Source: an uncultured Akkermansia sp. (GTDB lineage Bacteria; Verrucomicrobiota; Verrucomicrobiia; Verrucomicrobiales; Akkermansiaceae). From it: a stretch of 17,717 nt of DNA. How positions within the stretch are numbered: position 1 is the first letter of the stretch; the number at the start of each line of letters is the position of its first letter. Position numbers and translations under genes: made by a program. A model generated the notes under the pieces. The model worked only from the letters and a program-made list of their open reading frames with translations, was not told where the DNA came from and did not search any database. The stretch spans positions 1 through 17,717 of the forward strand of contig CAJGDB010000030.1 in the NCBI GenBank assembly GCA_904502165.1, read 5' to 3'. This document shows positions 1-7,793 of the stretch, in pieces.

Positions 1-989
1 CTGAGGGCGACCGCGACTACTACCTGGAGCGCAAGTACCCCTCCTTCGGGAACCTGGCTCCGCGTGACATCTCCTCCCGTGCTGCCAAGGAAGCCTGCGA
101 CGATGAGCGCGGCGTAGCCAACACCGGCCGCGGTGTGTTCCTTGACTTCAAGGACGCCATCAACCGCATGGGCAAGGAGTGGATTGACGGCCAGTACGGC
201 AACCTCTTCGAAATGTACGAGGAGATTACCGACGTGGACCCCCACGAGCAGCCGATGATGATTTATCCCGCTTCTCACTACACCATGGGTGGTCTGTGGG
301 TGGACTACAACCTGATGTCCTCCATCCCCGGTCTGCACGTGCTCGGTGAGGCTAACTTCTCCGACCACGGTGCCAACCGTCTGGGTGCTTCCGCCCTCAT
401 GCAGGGCCTCTCCGACGGCTACTTCGTAATTTCCGCCACTCTGCCGACCTACCTGACCACCCAGAAGCCCGGCAGCGTGACCACCGCTGCTCCCGAGTTC
501 AAGGAAGCTGAGGATGCTGTGAAGGCCCGTATCAAGAAGATGATGGACGTGCAGGGCACCAAGAGCCCCGACGAAATCCACCGCGAGCTGGGCAAGCTCG
601 TGTGGGAGGACGTAGGCATGGGCCGCACCAAGGAATCCCTCATGGACGCCATCGAGAAGATTCCCGCCATCCGCGAGGACTTCTGGACCAACGTGAAGGT
701 TGTGGGCAGCACCGAAGGTGTGAACCAGGAACTCGAAAAGGCCTGGCGTGTGGCTGCATTCCTCGATTTCGCCGAGGTGCTCTGCTACGACGCTCTGAAC
801 CGCGAGGAATCCTGCGGCGCTCACTTCCGTCTTGAGCACCAGCTGGCCGACGGTGAAGCCAAGCGCGACGACGAGAACTTCGCCTACGTGGCTTGCTGGG
901 AATACACCGGCACCGGCGAACTGCCCGTCCTGCACAAGGAGCCCCTTACCTTCGACACCGTGCACCTGGCTATCCGTTCCTACAAGTAA
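1..989 (+). CDS. sdhA: Succinate dehydrogenase / fumarate reductase flavoprotein subunit, 3' part
   Basis: This is the C-terminal 328 residues of the FAD subunit that interconverts succinate and fumarate and passes electrons to SdhB; the 5' end lies outside the window and the frame is open from base 3. The PRD motif whose Arg is the proton-donating residue of the family is at bases 60-68. The substrate-binding HYTMGG motif starts at base 276, and the FAD-domain stretch GEANFSDHGANRLG lies around bases 345-390. The spacing and the long region after the capping domain resemble the type-B enzymes of Bacteroidetes and Campylobacterota, which use a di-haem cytochrome b (SdhC, expected just upstream). 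sdhB follows after 36 bases in the same operon. Direction (succinate oxidation or fumarate reduction) cannot be told from the sequence. Confidence 0.96.
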   Translation, partial: EGDRDYYLERKYPSFGNLAPRDISSRAAKEACDDERGVANTGRGVFLDFKDAINRMGKEWIDGQYGNLFEMYEEITDVDPHEQPMMIYPASHYTMGGLWVDYNLMSSIPGLHVLGEANFSDHGANRLGASALMQGLSDGYFVISATLPTYLTTQKPGSVTTAAPEFKEAEDAVKARIKKMMDVQGTKSPDEIHRELGKLVWEDVGMGRTKESLMDAIEKIPAIREDFWTNVKVVGSTEGVNQELEKAWRVAAFLDFAEVLCYDALNREESCGAHFRLEHQLADGEAKRDDENFAYVACWEYTGTGELPVLHKEPLTFDTVHLAIRSYK

Positions 990-1025
990 AGATAACCTCA
1001 TTCCAACCTCTTAGATTATATTATT

Positions 1026-1793
1026 ATGGCTAATCTCAATCTTACGCTCAAGGTCTGGCGCCAGGAGAATGCTCAGGCTCAGGGCCGCATTGAAACCTAC
1101 AAGGCTAAGAACATCCCGGATGAGGCTTCTTTCCTTGAGATGCTTGACATCGTGAACGAGGAGCTCGTGCACGAGGGCAAGGAACCCATCGTGTTCGACC
1201 ACGACTGCCGCGAAGGTATCTGCGGTATGTGCTCCCTCACCATTAACGGTGTGCCGCACGGCGGCAAGAAGGTGACCACCTGCCAGCTGCATATGCGCCA
1301 GTTCAAGGATGGCGACACCATCTGGATTGAGCCCTTCCGTGCTCAGGCTTTCCCGCTGCTGCGTGACCTTATGGTGGATCGTACCGCTCTGGATAACATC
1401 ATTGCTGCCGGCGGTTTTGTGGATATCCGCACCGGTTCTGCCCCGAATGCCAACAACATGCCCGTACGCAAGAAGACGGCCGATGCCGCTTTCGACGCTG
1501 CTGCATGCGTAGGCTGCGGTGCCTGTGTGGCCAGCTGCAAGAACAGCTCTGCCATGCTCTTCACCTCTGCCAAGGCTGCTCACCTTAACCTGCTGCCCCA
1601 GGGCCAGCCGGAGAAGAACAAGCGTGTGCTCGCCATGGTGCGCCAGATGGACGCTCTGGGCTTCGGTAACTGCACCAACCAGTACGAGTGCGAAGCCGCT
1701 TGCCCGAAGGGTATCTCCGTGGACAACATTGCCAAGCTGAATCGCGACTACATGATTGCCTGCGCCGCCGAGGCTGTGGGTGTCTTCGCCTAA
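1026..1793 (+). CDS. sdhB: Succinate dehydrogenase / fumarate reductase iron-sulfur subunit
   Basis: A complete 255-residue protein that carries electrons from the SdhA flavin through three iron-sulfur clusters to the membrane quinone site. The [2Fe-2S] ligands are Cys61, Cys66, Cys69 and Cys86 (CREGICGMC plus a later Cys). The [4Fe-4S] cluster should use Cys161, Cys164, Cys167 and Cys226, and the [3Fe-4S] cluster Cys171, Cys216 and Cys222; their spacing matches the E. coli protein. Length is normal for the type-B family. The ATG at 1026 is the only sensible start, but no Shine-Dalgarno sequence precedes it. It lies 36 bases after sdhA and is followed by a strong terminator, so it is the last gene of the operon. 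Confidence 0.97.
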   Translation: MANLNLTLKVWRQENAQAQGRIETYKAKNIPDEASFLEMLDIVNEELVHEGKEPIVFDHDCREGICGMCSLTINGVPHGGKKVTTCQLHMRQFKDGDTIWIEPFRAQAFPLLRDLMVDRTALDNIIAAGGFVDIRTGSAPNANNMPVRKKTADAAFDAAACVGCGACVASCKNSSAMLFTSAKAAHLNLLPQGQPEKNKRVLAMVRQMDALGFGNCTNQYECEAACPKGISVDNIAKLNRDYMIACAAEAVGVFA

Positions 1794-1820
1794 AGCATCG
1801 CAATAAAACGTATCTTTGCT

Positions 1821-1862
1821 CCGCCGGGCTGGCTACAAGCCGTGCCCGGCGGGCTTTTTTCT
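1821..1862 (+). terminator. Intrinsic terminator after sdhB
   Basis: A perfect 9-bp GC-rich stem (1821-1829 with 1844-1852) has an inner GGCT/AGCC pairing in its loop and is followed by a run of T from 1855. It lies 27 bases after the sdhB stop and marks the end of the sdh operon and the left edge of the glycan island. Confidence 0.93.
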
Positions 1863-1889
1863 TGCTTTTTCTCAGGGGTTGGTTATACT
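1862..1889 (+). promoter_or_regulatory. Sigma-70-like promoter of the GT2 gene
   Basis: TTGCTT at 1862-1867, a 16-base spacer and TATACT at 1884-1889. The -35 overlaps the end of the sdhB terminator T-run. Transcription should begin near 1896, only about 6 bases before the ATG at 1902, giving a nearly leaderless message. Confidence 0.55.
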
Positions 1890-1901
1890 GATGGGGCTGT
1901 T

Positions 1902-2789
1902 ATGAAATTTTATATTGTCACACCCACCTTTAATGCATTGAACTGGTTACAAAGTTGCATCCGTTCTGTTGCAGACCAGGTGGGGGAGGGTGTGGAGGTG
2001 CATCATCATGTGCAGGATGGAGGCTCTTCAGATGGCACGCCGGAATGGTTGGCCTCCTGGCAGCGTGAGCGGGAATCTGTGCCCGGCTATACTTTTACCT
2101 ATGAAAGCGGCAAGGATGCCGGTATGTATGATGCCCTTAATAAAGCATGGGAGAAAATCCCCTCAGATGCCGGTATAACGGCTCATCTTAACAGCGATGA
2201 ACAATACCTGCCCGGAGCTCTTAAAGGCATTACTGAAGCTCATCTGGCGCATCCTGAGGCTGATGTGCTGGCGGCATCATTCATCATAGTTGATGCAGAG
2301 GGGCGGTATATATGCCACCGGCGGCCAGTTCGTCCATGGCGCCTGAGCAGCCAGGTGGTATGTGAGCTGAATACTTGTTCATGTTTCCATTGTGTTGGGG
2401 TGTTCCGTAAGCATGGCATTCGCTTTGATTCCAGATACCGCTCAATTGCGGATATGGTGATGTATCGGGAAATGGTGAATTATGGCGTAAGAGTAGAGGT
2501 ATGTAAGGAGCTTATCTCCAGCCTGTTTACTGTGACTGGAAATAATCTTGCATGGACAGATGTGACTCAGAATGAACTGCAGATTGCATCGGAAAAACTG
2601 CCGCGTCTGCTGGTGCGGGCCGGCAAACTTATGAATATGCTCAGCAACATACGCAGGCGTATCAATGATTGGCTCAGCCATGCTCCGACCGGATATTCCC
2701 TTTATACTGGCGCTGAGTCAACACGTACGCAGAAGAAGATTAAGCATCCTACGGCGCATTGGGGATGCCGCTCTGTTTCAGAGGAGTAA
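1902..2789 (+). CDS. Glycosyltransferase family 2 (WcaE-like)
   Basis: A 295-residue GT-A-fold enzyme expected to move a sugar from a nucleotide-sugar donor onto a lipid-linked or glycan acceptor at the cytoplasmic face of the membrane. The N-terminal strand MKFYIVTPTFN (1-11) opens the nucleotide-binding fold; QDGGSSDGT (38-46) and SGKDAGMYDALNKAW (69-83) are typical of WcaE-like GT2 enzymes; LNSDE (96-100) sits at the DXD metal site. The ATG at 1902 is preferred over an in-frame GTG at 1842 because the fold starts there, a GGGG tract lies 5 bases upstream, and the GTG lies inside the sdhB terminator. It is convergent with the GT-C gene at 2883-4283. Donor and acceptor cannot be told from the sequence. 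Confidence 0.9.
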   Translation: MKFYIVTPTFNALNWLQSCIRSVADQVGEGVEVHHHVQDGGSSDGTPEWLASWQRERESVPGYTFTYESGKDAGMYDALNKAWEKIPSDAGITAHLNSDEQYLPGALKGITEAHLAHPEADVLAASFIIVDAEGRYICHRRPVRPWRLSSQVVCELNTCSCFHCVGVFRKHGIRFDSRYRSIADMVMYREMVNYGVRVEVCKELISSLFTVTGNNLAWTDVTQNELQIASEKLPRLLVRAGKLMNMLSNIRRRINDWLSHAPTGYSLYTGAESTRTQKKIKHPTAHWGCRSVSEE

Positions 2790-2882
2790 AGAGGTTGAAA
2801 TTGCATGTAAAGAAGCAGCTGCTGGATTCCTCCGGCGCTCCTTTTATAGTCATTTGGAGAGCTAATCAGTGAGATGGAGAAC

Positions 2883-4283
2883 TCATGAACACTCGTTGGC
2901 AGGGGAAATCCGCTCATATACCCAGAAAGCAGGGCACAGTTTGCGTTTCTGGTACAGGTGCGAATCTTCTATTTCTGTAATGAGGGTTTTATAATTCTCT
3001 GGTCTGGATACGGCAATGACCTGGCATTGACTCCAATCCTCGGAGGCGATACTATTCTGCCAGCCGTAATAGTGCTTGCCGAAATGATCGCACAACAGTA
3101 GAACCTGTTCCCCGGAGGCTTTCTTTGCTTGACAATATGCCACAGCTCCCCGGTAATCTTCTCGCGCATAGGTGTCGTCAAACCGGATGCGGATGGCGCT
3201 GGTTACCCAGAGGCATACAAGAATCGTGCTTAAAATGCTCTGGACTACGTTTTGCCTGCTCCATTTTACTCCCAGAGAAATCATGATACACACTACCGGG
3301 AATACAGGCGCAAGATGCCTTCCTGAAAATCTGAAATCCATCATGCCGGATGCGTAGGAAAAAATGCCTAACGGCAGTATGAGTAAAGCCATCAGGGCTA
3401 AGGGCAGGGCTCTAGATGCCTGCTTGTACCATTTGTATGCGCCCCATATGAGAATGATGCCTATGATCACCCCTGCAAATGAGGGGAGCAATAATTCTCT
3501 TTTCTGAAGGATATGTTCAATTTGTGTGCAGGTTCTCAGTTCTCCCCGGGCGGGGCCTAATCCGGTCAAACCGAACAATTCATACACCGAGGCGGCAATG
3601 TTGACAATGAAATTTGACTTGATATGAGTCGCTCTGGCACCTATTAACAAGGTATAGAGATAGTAGCTTCCCAGTGCTATGAAGGGAATGCTCCAGCAGG
3701 ACAACGCTTTTAACATGTTCTTTGACCAGAAATGCTTGCCATCCAGAATAATCCAGGCTGCAAGAAAACCGATACACCAGGCGACAGAACTCAGGCTGGT
3801 GGTACACAGTAAAAAGAGTAGCCCGAATCCATAGACATAGCTTTGTTTATCCCCCAGACTTCTTTTGTACAGGAACATGGTGGCGGCACAAGCAGCCGCA
3901 ATCTGCATGATATAGGGCCTCAGCTCATTAGCGTAATAGATGAAAAACGGAGAAATCAGAACAATGAGCAATACTTTGGGCTCCTTTCTTAAGAACCACG
4001 CGGTCAGCAGAACCCATATAATGTTAAATGTTCTGAATATAAGCTCCGTATCTGCTGCAATCAGTTTTGTCCAAATGTGCAGGAGATAAAGATAGAAAGC
4101 CATCTGAGTATCGCTTCCCCCAATATCCGTTGCTTTTGTCCATACGCCGCCGAATGTCTCCTGGGCTGCGCTCATCATCATGCAGCATTCATCAATCCAC
4201 AGGCTTTGTGCATTCCAGGAAAAGAAGAAGACAAGGATGGCTGATATAAGCCATGCGTATTGGTTGATTAGCTTCCTATACAT
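2883..4283 (-). CDS. Multi-pass membrane glycosyltransferase, GT-C type (third gene of Gtr-like set)
   Basis: A 466-residue protein with many hydrophobic segments (for example about 10-28, 61-78, 85-98, and several pairs between about 105 and 350) and a soluble C-terminal tail. Near the first extracytoplasmic loop it has WIDECC with Asp31-Glu32, the position where GT-C enzymes keep the acidic catalytic motif. GT-C enzymes use polyprenyl-phosphate sugars as donors outside the membrane. It follows the GtrB-like gene by 36 bases on the same strand, so I infer that it is the transferase adding the sugar charged by GtrB and flipped by GtrA. No Shine-Dalgarno sequence is visible. The sequence is AT-richer than the sdh and fts genes. 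The exact family and the sugar are unknown. Confidence 0.75.
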   Translation of the reverse strand: MYRKLINQYAWLISAILVFFFSWNAQSLWIDECCMMMSAAQETFGGVWTKATDIGGSDTQMAFYLYLLHIWTKLIAADTELIFRTFNIIWVLLTAWFLRKEPKVLLIVLISPFFIYYANELRPYIMQIAAACAATMFLYKRSLGDKQSYVYGFGLLFLLCTTSLSSVAWCIGFLAAWIILDGKHFWSKNMLKALSCWSIPFIALGSYYLYTLLIGARATHIKSNFIVNIAASVYELFGLTGLGPARGELRTCTQIEHILQKRELLLPSFAGVIIGIILIWGAYKWYKQASRALPLALMALLILPLGIFSYASGMMDFRFSGRHLAPVFPVVCIMISLGVKWSRQNVVQSILSTILVCLWVTSAIRIRFDDTYAREDYRGAVAYCQAKKASGEQVLLLCDHFGKHYYGWQNSIASEDWSQCQVIAVSRPENYKTLITEIEDSHLYQKRKLCPAFWVYERISPANECS

Positions 4284-4319
4284 TCTGACTTAAAACAATG
4301 GCGATGTTTCAACTGTTGC

Positions 4320-5060
4320 TTAATTTGCAGGACTCTTTCTGGACATGGCATTGATTGTTCTAAAATCTGACAATGCCTTGAATCCTATTTTCATAATGCG
4401 GAGCAAATTCATTGAATTTATTCCGCCTTGGCGAGGCTTGAAAGTAATGGGGTAAAAGGCAACTCTGTATCCCCATTTTTTTGCGATAGCGCTAATGGCT
4501 ACGTTGCATAAGAAATAATTGCTGGGTATGATATCCATGATGGATTGAAGCCTGTCTCTCTGCATCAAACGGAATGGAGCGTTGGCATCTGTTACCCATG
4601 TTTTGAAGATGAGCCGGACAATCAGTCTCAGCGTGTGGGTTACCAGGATGCGGGCGAATCCATCCTGGCGGCTTTTCCGGTGTCCAATCAGAAAATCGTA
4701 TTGATGCCGATTGTCGAACAACTGCCAGAAATCCTCAGATTTGGTCTGACCATCGCTATCTGTCTGAAAAACGTAATCTGCCCCATTGTCAAGAGCGTAT
4801 TGATAGAGAAAAAGAAGGGTTTGTCCATGACCGCCGTTTTCCTTGGTAAGGGGGGTGAATGACGGATATAGCCCGGAAGCCGAAAGAGCCTGCATTTTTT
4901 CGAAAGTATCATCCTTGCTTCCATCGTCAGCGATGACCAGATGTGCCTCAACATCATATTCTGTGTTGATTTTTTCAATAACAGTATACCACTCTCTTAT
5001 CGAATCCTCTATATTTTCGGATTCATTATAAGTTGGCATAACAAAGTAAATCTTTTCCAT
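4320..5060 (-). CDS. Polyprenol-phosphate glycosyltransferase, GT2 (DPM1/GtrB-like)
   Basis: A 246-residue enzyme of the dolichyl-phosphate mannose synthase group, expected to transfer a sugar from a nucleotide donor to polyprenyl phosphate. Motifs seen: MPTYNESENI (8-17), DDGSKD (45-50), the DXD-type QTDSDGQ (99-105), GHRKSRQDG (126-134) and DANAPFRLM (158-166), the last typical of this family. Many GtrB proteins carry two C-terminal membrane segments; this one stops near 246 residues and resembles the shorter, soluble DPM1-like form. Its ATG is one base after the stop of the GtrA-like gene, indicating one transcript and probably translational coupling. The GT-C gene follows. The sugar cannot be inferred. 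Confidence 0.88.
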   Translation of the reverse strand: MEKIYFVMPTYNESENIEDSIREWYTVIEKINTEYDVEAHLVIADDGSKDDTFEKMQALSASGLYPSFTPLTKENGGHGQTLLFLYQYALDNGADYVFQTDSDGQTKSEDFWQLFDNRHQYDFLIGHRKSRQDGFARILVTHTLRLIVRLIFKTWVTDANAPFRLMQRDRLQSIMDIIPSNYFLCNVAISAIAKKWGYRVAFYPITFKPRQGGINSMNLLRIMKIGFKALSDFRTINAMSRKSPAN

Positions 5061-5061
5061 T

Positions 5062-5472
5062 TCAGGTGGATGATTTGAAAGTAATGAGTTTATTGAAAAG
5101 AAATTGAAAAAGGGCTACAATGAAAATAGATGTAATTTTGGTGACTGTTTCGTTGAAATGGGAATATTCTATTCCGATCCAGAGAATGGTATTGCTGAGA
5201 GCAAGGCCCAGCATGCCACAAGTGAAAAAAAGCCCGAGGCGAAAATGTATTTTGTCTGTTACCTTGAACGTGATTGAACGATTTAAACTGAAGCTGAGCA
5301 GGATGCCTGTCAGAACTGATATGCAGTTTGCTACGATATAGTATATATCAGAACAGAGGATGAGAATATGGAAAAGAGCAAAATCAATACTAGCGGCAGC
5401 AGAGCCAATAATGCCATACAGTATAAGTTGCTTCAAACCTTTTCTGATGGCTTTCTTAGGTGTGTTACGCAT
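5062..5472 (-). CDS. GtrA-like small membrane protein (putative polyprenyl-phosphate-sugar flippase)
   Basis: A 136-residue protein with four hydrophobic segments (about 13-33, 38-62, 78-100, 108-127), the size and layout of the GtrA family. It shows the family's duplicated feature: SLNRSITFK (62-70) after segment two and LFNKLITFK (125-133) after segment four. GtrA proteins are thought to move polyprenyl-phosphate sugars across the membrane. It heads a minus-strand set with a GtrB-like and a GT-C gene, the same order as phage-type gtr cassettes. Its ATG overlaps the stop of an upstream open frame that looks like a glf remnant (ATGCGTAA), so it was probably once coupled to that gene. No Shine-Dalgarno sequence is present. 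Confidence 0.85.
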   Translation of the reverse strand: MRNTPKKAIRKGLKQLILYGIIGSAAASIDFALFHILILCSDIYYIVANCISVLTGILLSFSLNRSITFKVTDKIHFRLGLFFTCGMLGLALSNTILWIGIEYSHFNETVTKITSIFIVALFQFLFNKLITFKSST

Positions 5473-5608
5473 TATCTAATTTGGAATTAAGAATCTGCTC
5501 TATATTTGGCACCATATCATAGTGTCGGTAATTCGCCAGCTGCCCATCGATAATAGCATGTGTTTCTCGTTTTGCTGCAAGTCCATCGTGGAATACTGTA
5601 TCCTCCGG
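5465..5608 (-). pseudogene. C-terminal remnant of a UDP-galactopyranose mutase gene (glf-like)
   Basis: An open frame of 47 codons without a start codon at its head ends in a TAA that overlaps the gtrA-like ATG. Its translation contains GQLANYRHYDMVPNIEQIL, which resembles by eye the C-terminal GRLxxYRYYDMDxxI region of UDP-galactopyranose mutase (Glf), with Gln in place of the usual Arg. The frame is closed upstream by a TAG at 5609-5611, so roughly 320 codons are missing. The identification rests on this short motif only. Glf makes UDP-galactofuranose, which would fit a glycan locus. An alternative is an unrelated coding leader. Confidence 0.55.
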
Positions 5609-5610
5609 CT

Positions 5611-5639
5611 ATACTAGTGGTCTGAGGAATGAATGTCAA
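5611..5639 (-). promoter_or_regulatory. Promoter for the Gtr-like cassette
   Basis: On the minus strand, a consensus TTGACA (complement of 5634-5639), a 17-base spacer and TAGTAT (5611-5616). Transcription should start near 5604, leaving a leader of about 130 bases made almost entirely of the glf-like remnant before the GtrA-like ATG. Confidence 0.6.
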
Positions 5640-5665
5640 CTCTATTTGATGTATCCGGGGAACAT

Positions 5666-5706
5666 GGATAAAAGAGAACGGGAGTATAATGAGTTATACT
5701 CCCGTT
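5666..5706 (-). terminator. Intrinsic terminator after fabG
   Basis: A perfect 13-bp inverted repeat (5677-5689 with 5694-5706) with a TGAG loop. Read on the minus strand it is followed by a T-rich tail (CTCTTTTATCC), so it should end the fabG transcript and separate it from the Gtr-like cassette. The stem itself contains TATAAT/TTATAC strings, which should not be mistaken for a promoter. Confidence 0.85.
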
Positions 5707-5731
5707 GCTGTGAGGTTGCGGGGGGGGGCTT

Positions 5732-6478
5732 TTACATCGTCATGCCGCCATCGACTACCAGTACTTGGCCAGTGATGTAACGGGCTTCGTCGGAGGCGAG
5801 GAAGGTGGCGGCGTGGGCGATGTCTTCCGGCTTGCCGAGGTCTGCCAGGGGGATGCGGGAAAGCAGAGCCTCGCGGGCCTTCTCGGGGATGGCATCGGTC
5901 ATATCAGTGGAGATGAAGCCGGGGGCAATGGCGTTGACGGTTACCTTGCGGCTGGCAATTTCCTGAGCCATAGACTTGGTGAAACCAATGACGCCTGCCT
6001 TGGATGCAGAATAGTTGCTCTGGCCCACATTGCCAGTAAGGCCAACGATGGAGGAAATGTTGATGATGCGGCCGGCCGGGCTCTTCATGAGCGTACGCTG
6101 CAAGGCTTTTACGAAGAGGAATACGCTCTTGAGGTTTGTGGTCAGCACATCATCCCAGTCGCTTTCCTTCATACGCATGAGCAGGCCGTCCTTGGTGATG
6201 CCGGCGTTGTTGACCAGAATGTCGATGGCCGGGTATACAGCCAGGATGTCCTTGATGCAGGTTTCCACGGCTGCAGCATCAGCTACATCACAGGGGAAAG
6301 CTTTGCAGCTGTCCGGGAACTCGGCGTTGATGGCATCTGCAGCACTGCCGCAGGAGCCGGGATTGCGGGAAATGAGAATGACCTTGGCGCCTTCTGCTGC
6401 GAAGCTGTGGGCAATGGCCTGGCCAATGCCGCGGCCAGCCCCTGTCACAATAGCGGTTTTACCTGCGAGTCTGTTCAT
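5732..6478 (-). CDS. fabG: 3-oxoacyl-[acyl-carrier-protein] reductase
   Basis: A 248-residue short-chain dehydrogenase of FabG length. It would reduce 3-oxoacyl-ACP to 3-hydroxyacyl-ACP with NADPH in fatty-acid elongation. The cofactor motif TGAGRGIG is at 12-19 and NNAG at 90-93; the catalytic set is Asn115, Ser143, Tyr156 and Lys160, with the YSASK motif at 156-160. Substrate cannot be proven, since many SDR paralogues share these motifs, but FabG is the best fit. It is GC-richer than the island genes around it and looks like a core gene with its own promoter and terminator. No acpP, fabD or fabF is adjacent. Just after its stop the minus strand carries a run of nine C. Confidence 0.88.
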   Translation of the reverse strand: MNRLAGKTAIVTGAGRGIGQAIAHSFAAEGAKVILISRNPGSCGSAADAINAEFPDSCKAFPCDVADAAAVETCIKDILAVYPAIDILVNNAGITKDGLLMRMKESDWDDVLTTNLKSVFLFVKALQRTLMKSPAGRIINISSIVGLTGNVGQSNYSASKAGVIGFTKSMAQEIASRKVTVNAIAPGFISTDMTDAIPEKAREALLSRIPLADLGKPEDIAHAATFLASDEARYITGQVLVVDGGMTM

Positions 6479-6487
6479 AGTACACGT

Positions 6488-6516
6488 ATTCTACATGATG
6501 ATTCACCTTAACGCAA
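6488..6516 (-). promoter_or_regulatory. Promoter of fabG
   Basis: On the minus strand TTGCGT (complement of 6511-6516), a 17-base spacer and TAGAAT (6488-6493). The -10 box ends 9 bases before the ATG, so the message should have almost no 5' leader, in keeping with the missing Shine-Dalgarno sequence. Confidence 0.6.
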
Positions 6517-6579
6517 GAGAAAAACACCATGCGGGGAGCTGTTTCAAATCCGCAGGTAGTATAAATGACCGGTTTTGTA

Positions 6580-6600
6580 TTCCTGAGGTGGTCTCAGGAA
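6580..6600. repeat. 8-bp inverted repeat between nitroreductase gene and fabG
   Basis: TTCCTGAG, a 5-base loop, then CTCAGGAA. There is no T-run on either side, so it is not a standard terminator. It lies about 65 bases upstream of the fabG -35 box and could be a protein-binding site or a transcript 3'-end hairpin. Confidence 0.35.
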
Positions 6601-6698
6601 ATGTATCTGATGTAGTTTCCGGAACAGGTGTCCTTCATCGAACAACCCATCATGCTGGCACGAATTGCTACGCTTTTCCTGATTTTCAAAGTCGCACT

Positions 6699-7703
6699 TT
6701 ATTTTTTGAACAGCAAGGTTTCTTCTGTTGATTTCCTGGGGGAAAGAGCCATGTGGAATTCTTCGGGAGTCGACCCGCATGCCACTAATGCGATGATTGT
6801 TTCTTCTTCAGGTATATCAATGAGTTTGTGGGCTTCGTCATCATGAATGCCGTCCGGAGTCCAGTTCAAAATGCAGGTGCCGACCTTGTTGAAATGCAGG
6901 GAATATACAAGATTCATCAGATAGATGCCACCATTCACATACAGAGAAAAGAACTCTGATGTCATGAAACAACTCCGATTGCATGTGAGCACAATCAGTT
7001 TGTCGGCCAAGTGACCAAAACCACGATTGCCTCCTTGAATTTCGAGCAGTCTGTCCATGGTTTTGCCGTGTTCCACACAATACACCTTGCAGGGCTGACG
7101 ATTGCAGGCGGAGGGTGCATTGTTGGCAAGGCTGACTGCTGCACGAATCTGTTCTTCTGATACGGGGGTGGAGCTGAAGCTTCTCAGGCTGTGCCGGGAC
7201 GCAGAAAAATCCTCAAAATTGGAATTCAAGTGACTCCAGTATTCTTTTGCCGTGGTTTCTGATTGATTGGAAACGGAGACTTGATTATCAGCCAGCAGGA
7301 GTTTCAATGCTTCCTCAACTTCAGGTTTGAGAATCCCCTCGTGATTGCGATGTATTTCGTAGTACTCGGCCAGCACGGATTTTGCATGGTCACAGGCGGC
7401 GGTGCTTCTGCGTTCATGCAGAGATAGAACCAGCTCTATCTGCGCCAGAATGGCCATTACCATAGGTTGTCCGAACCCTAATCGGCGTTGAGGCATGGTC
7501 AGGCCTTTCTCAATGACATGATACATAGCCACCAATCTGGCATCTTCTCCCTTCGGTGATTTCTTTGTATCCATGCAATGCCGCACGTAGTACTGCTGCT
7601 CGTGCAGAATGCGGTCCTTTATGATGGACCTGGCTTTCCACTTCCACTTAATCGGGCCAAGAATTTTTTTTGCTAATTTGAAGCCTGGCAACTTATCAAG
7701 CAT
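6699..7703 (-). CDS. Nitroreductase-family flavoprotein
   Basis: A 334-residue protein when started at the ATG at 7703. The C-terminal half (about 165-334) is a nitroreductase fold: SRHSLRSF (169-176) matches the FMN-phosphate-binding RSxRxF motif and NAPSACNRQP (195-204) the PSxxNxQPW motif. The first 165 residues are an extra region with no motif I recognise. A longer reading from TTG at 7793 is rejected because that TTG is part of the -35 box of a good promoter. Such proteins occur next to polysaccharide pyruvyl transferases in exopolysaccharide loci, and here one is divergently transcribed nearby. The substrate is unknown; sugar or cofactor redox chemistry is possible. No Shine-Dalgarno sequence is visible. 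Confidence 0.82.
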   Translation of the reverse strand: MLDKLPGFKLAKKILGPIKWKWKARSIIKDRILHEQQYYVRHCMDTKKSPKGEDARLVAMYHVIEKGLTMPQRRLGFGQPMVMAILAQIELVLSLHERRSTAACDHAKSVLAEYYEIHRNHEGILKPEVEEALKLLLADNQVSVSNQSETTAKEYWSHLNSNFEDFSASRHSLRSFSSTPVSEEQIRAAVSLANNAPSACNRQPCKVYCVEHGKTMDRLLEIQGGNRGFGHLADKLIVLTCNRSCFMTSEFFSLYVNGGIYLMNLVYSLHFNKVGTCILNWTPDGIHDDEAHKLIDIPEEETIIALVACGSTPEEFHMALSPRKSTEETLLFKK

Positions 7704-7764
7704 AGAATGAAATGGTGATTTTATTATTGGAGTGGTAAATTCCCGATGTTTTCGGACGCAGTTA

Positions 7765-7793
7765 AGTCTATCTTTTCTACAGGCTGTTGGCAA
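7765..7793 (-). promoter_or_regulatory. Promoter of the nitroreductase-family gene
   Basis: On the minus strand TTGCCA (complement of 7788-7793), a 17-base spacer and TAGACT (7765-7770). Transcription from about 7758 leaves a leader of about 55 bases before the ATG at 7703, which supports that start. Confidence 0.5.

Noticed and set aside
1011..1583. Minus-strand open frame antisense to sdhB
   Set aside because: All iron-sulfur cysteines of SdhB are in the plus-strand frame.
2665..2865. Plus-strand frame overlapping the 3' end of the GT2 gene, considered as a frameshifted C-terminus
   Set aside because: The GT2 frame itself continues with a plausible C-terminal tail (LYTGAESTRTQKKIKHPT), so no frameshift is needed.
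5681..5703. TATAAT and TATACT strings that look like promoter -10 boxes
   Set aside because: They are the two arms of the perfect 13-bp fabG terminator stem and lack -35 partners.
5765..6511. Plus-strand frames antisense to fabG, including 6015-6731
   Set aside because: FabG catalytic residues are intact on the minus strand; the opposing frames have no recognisable features.
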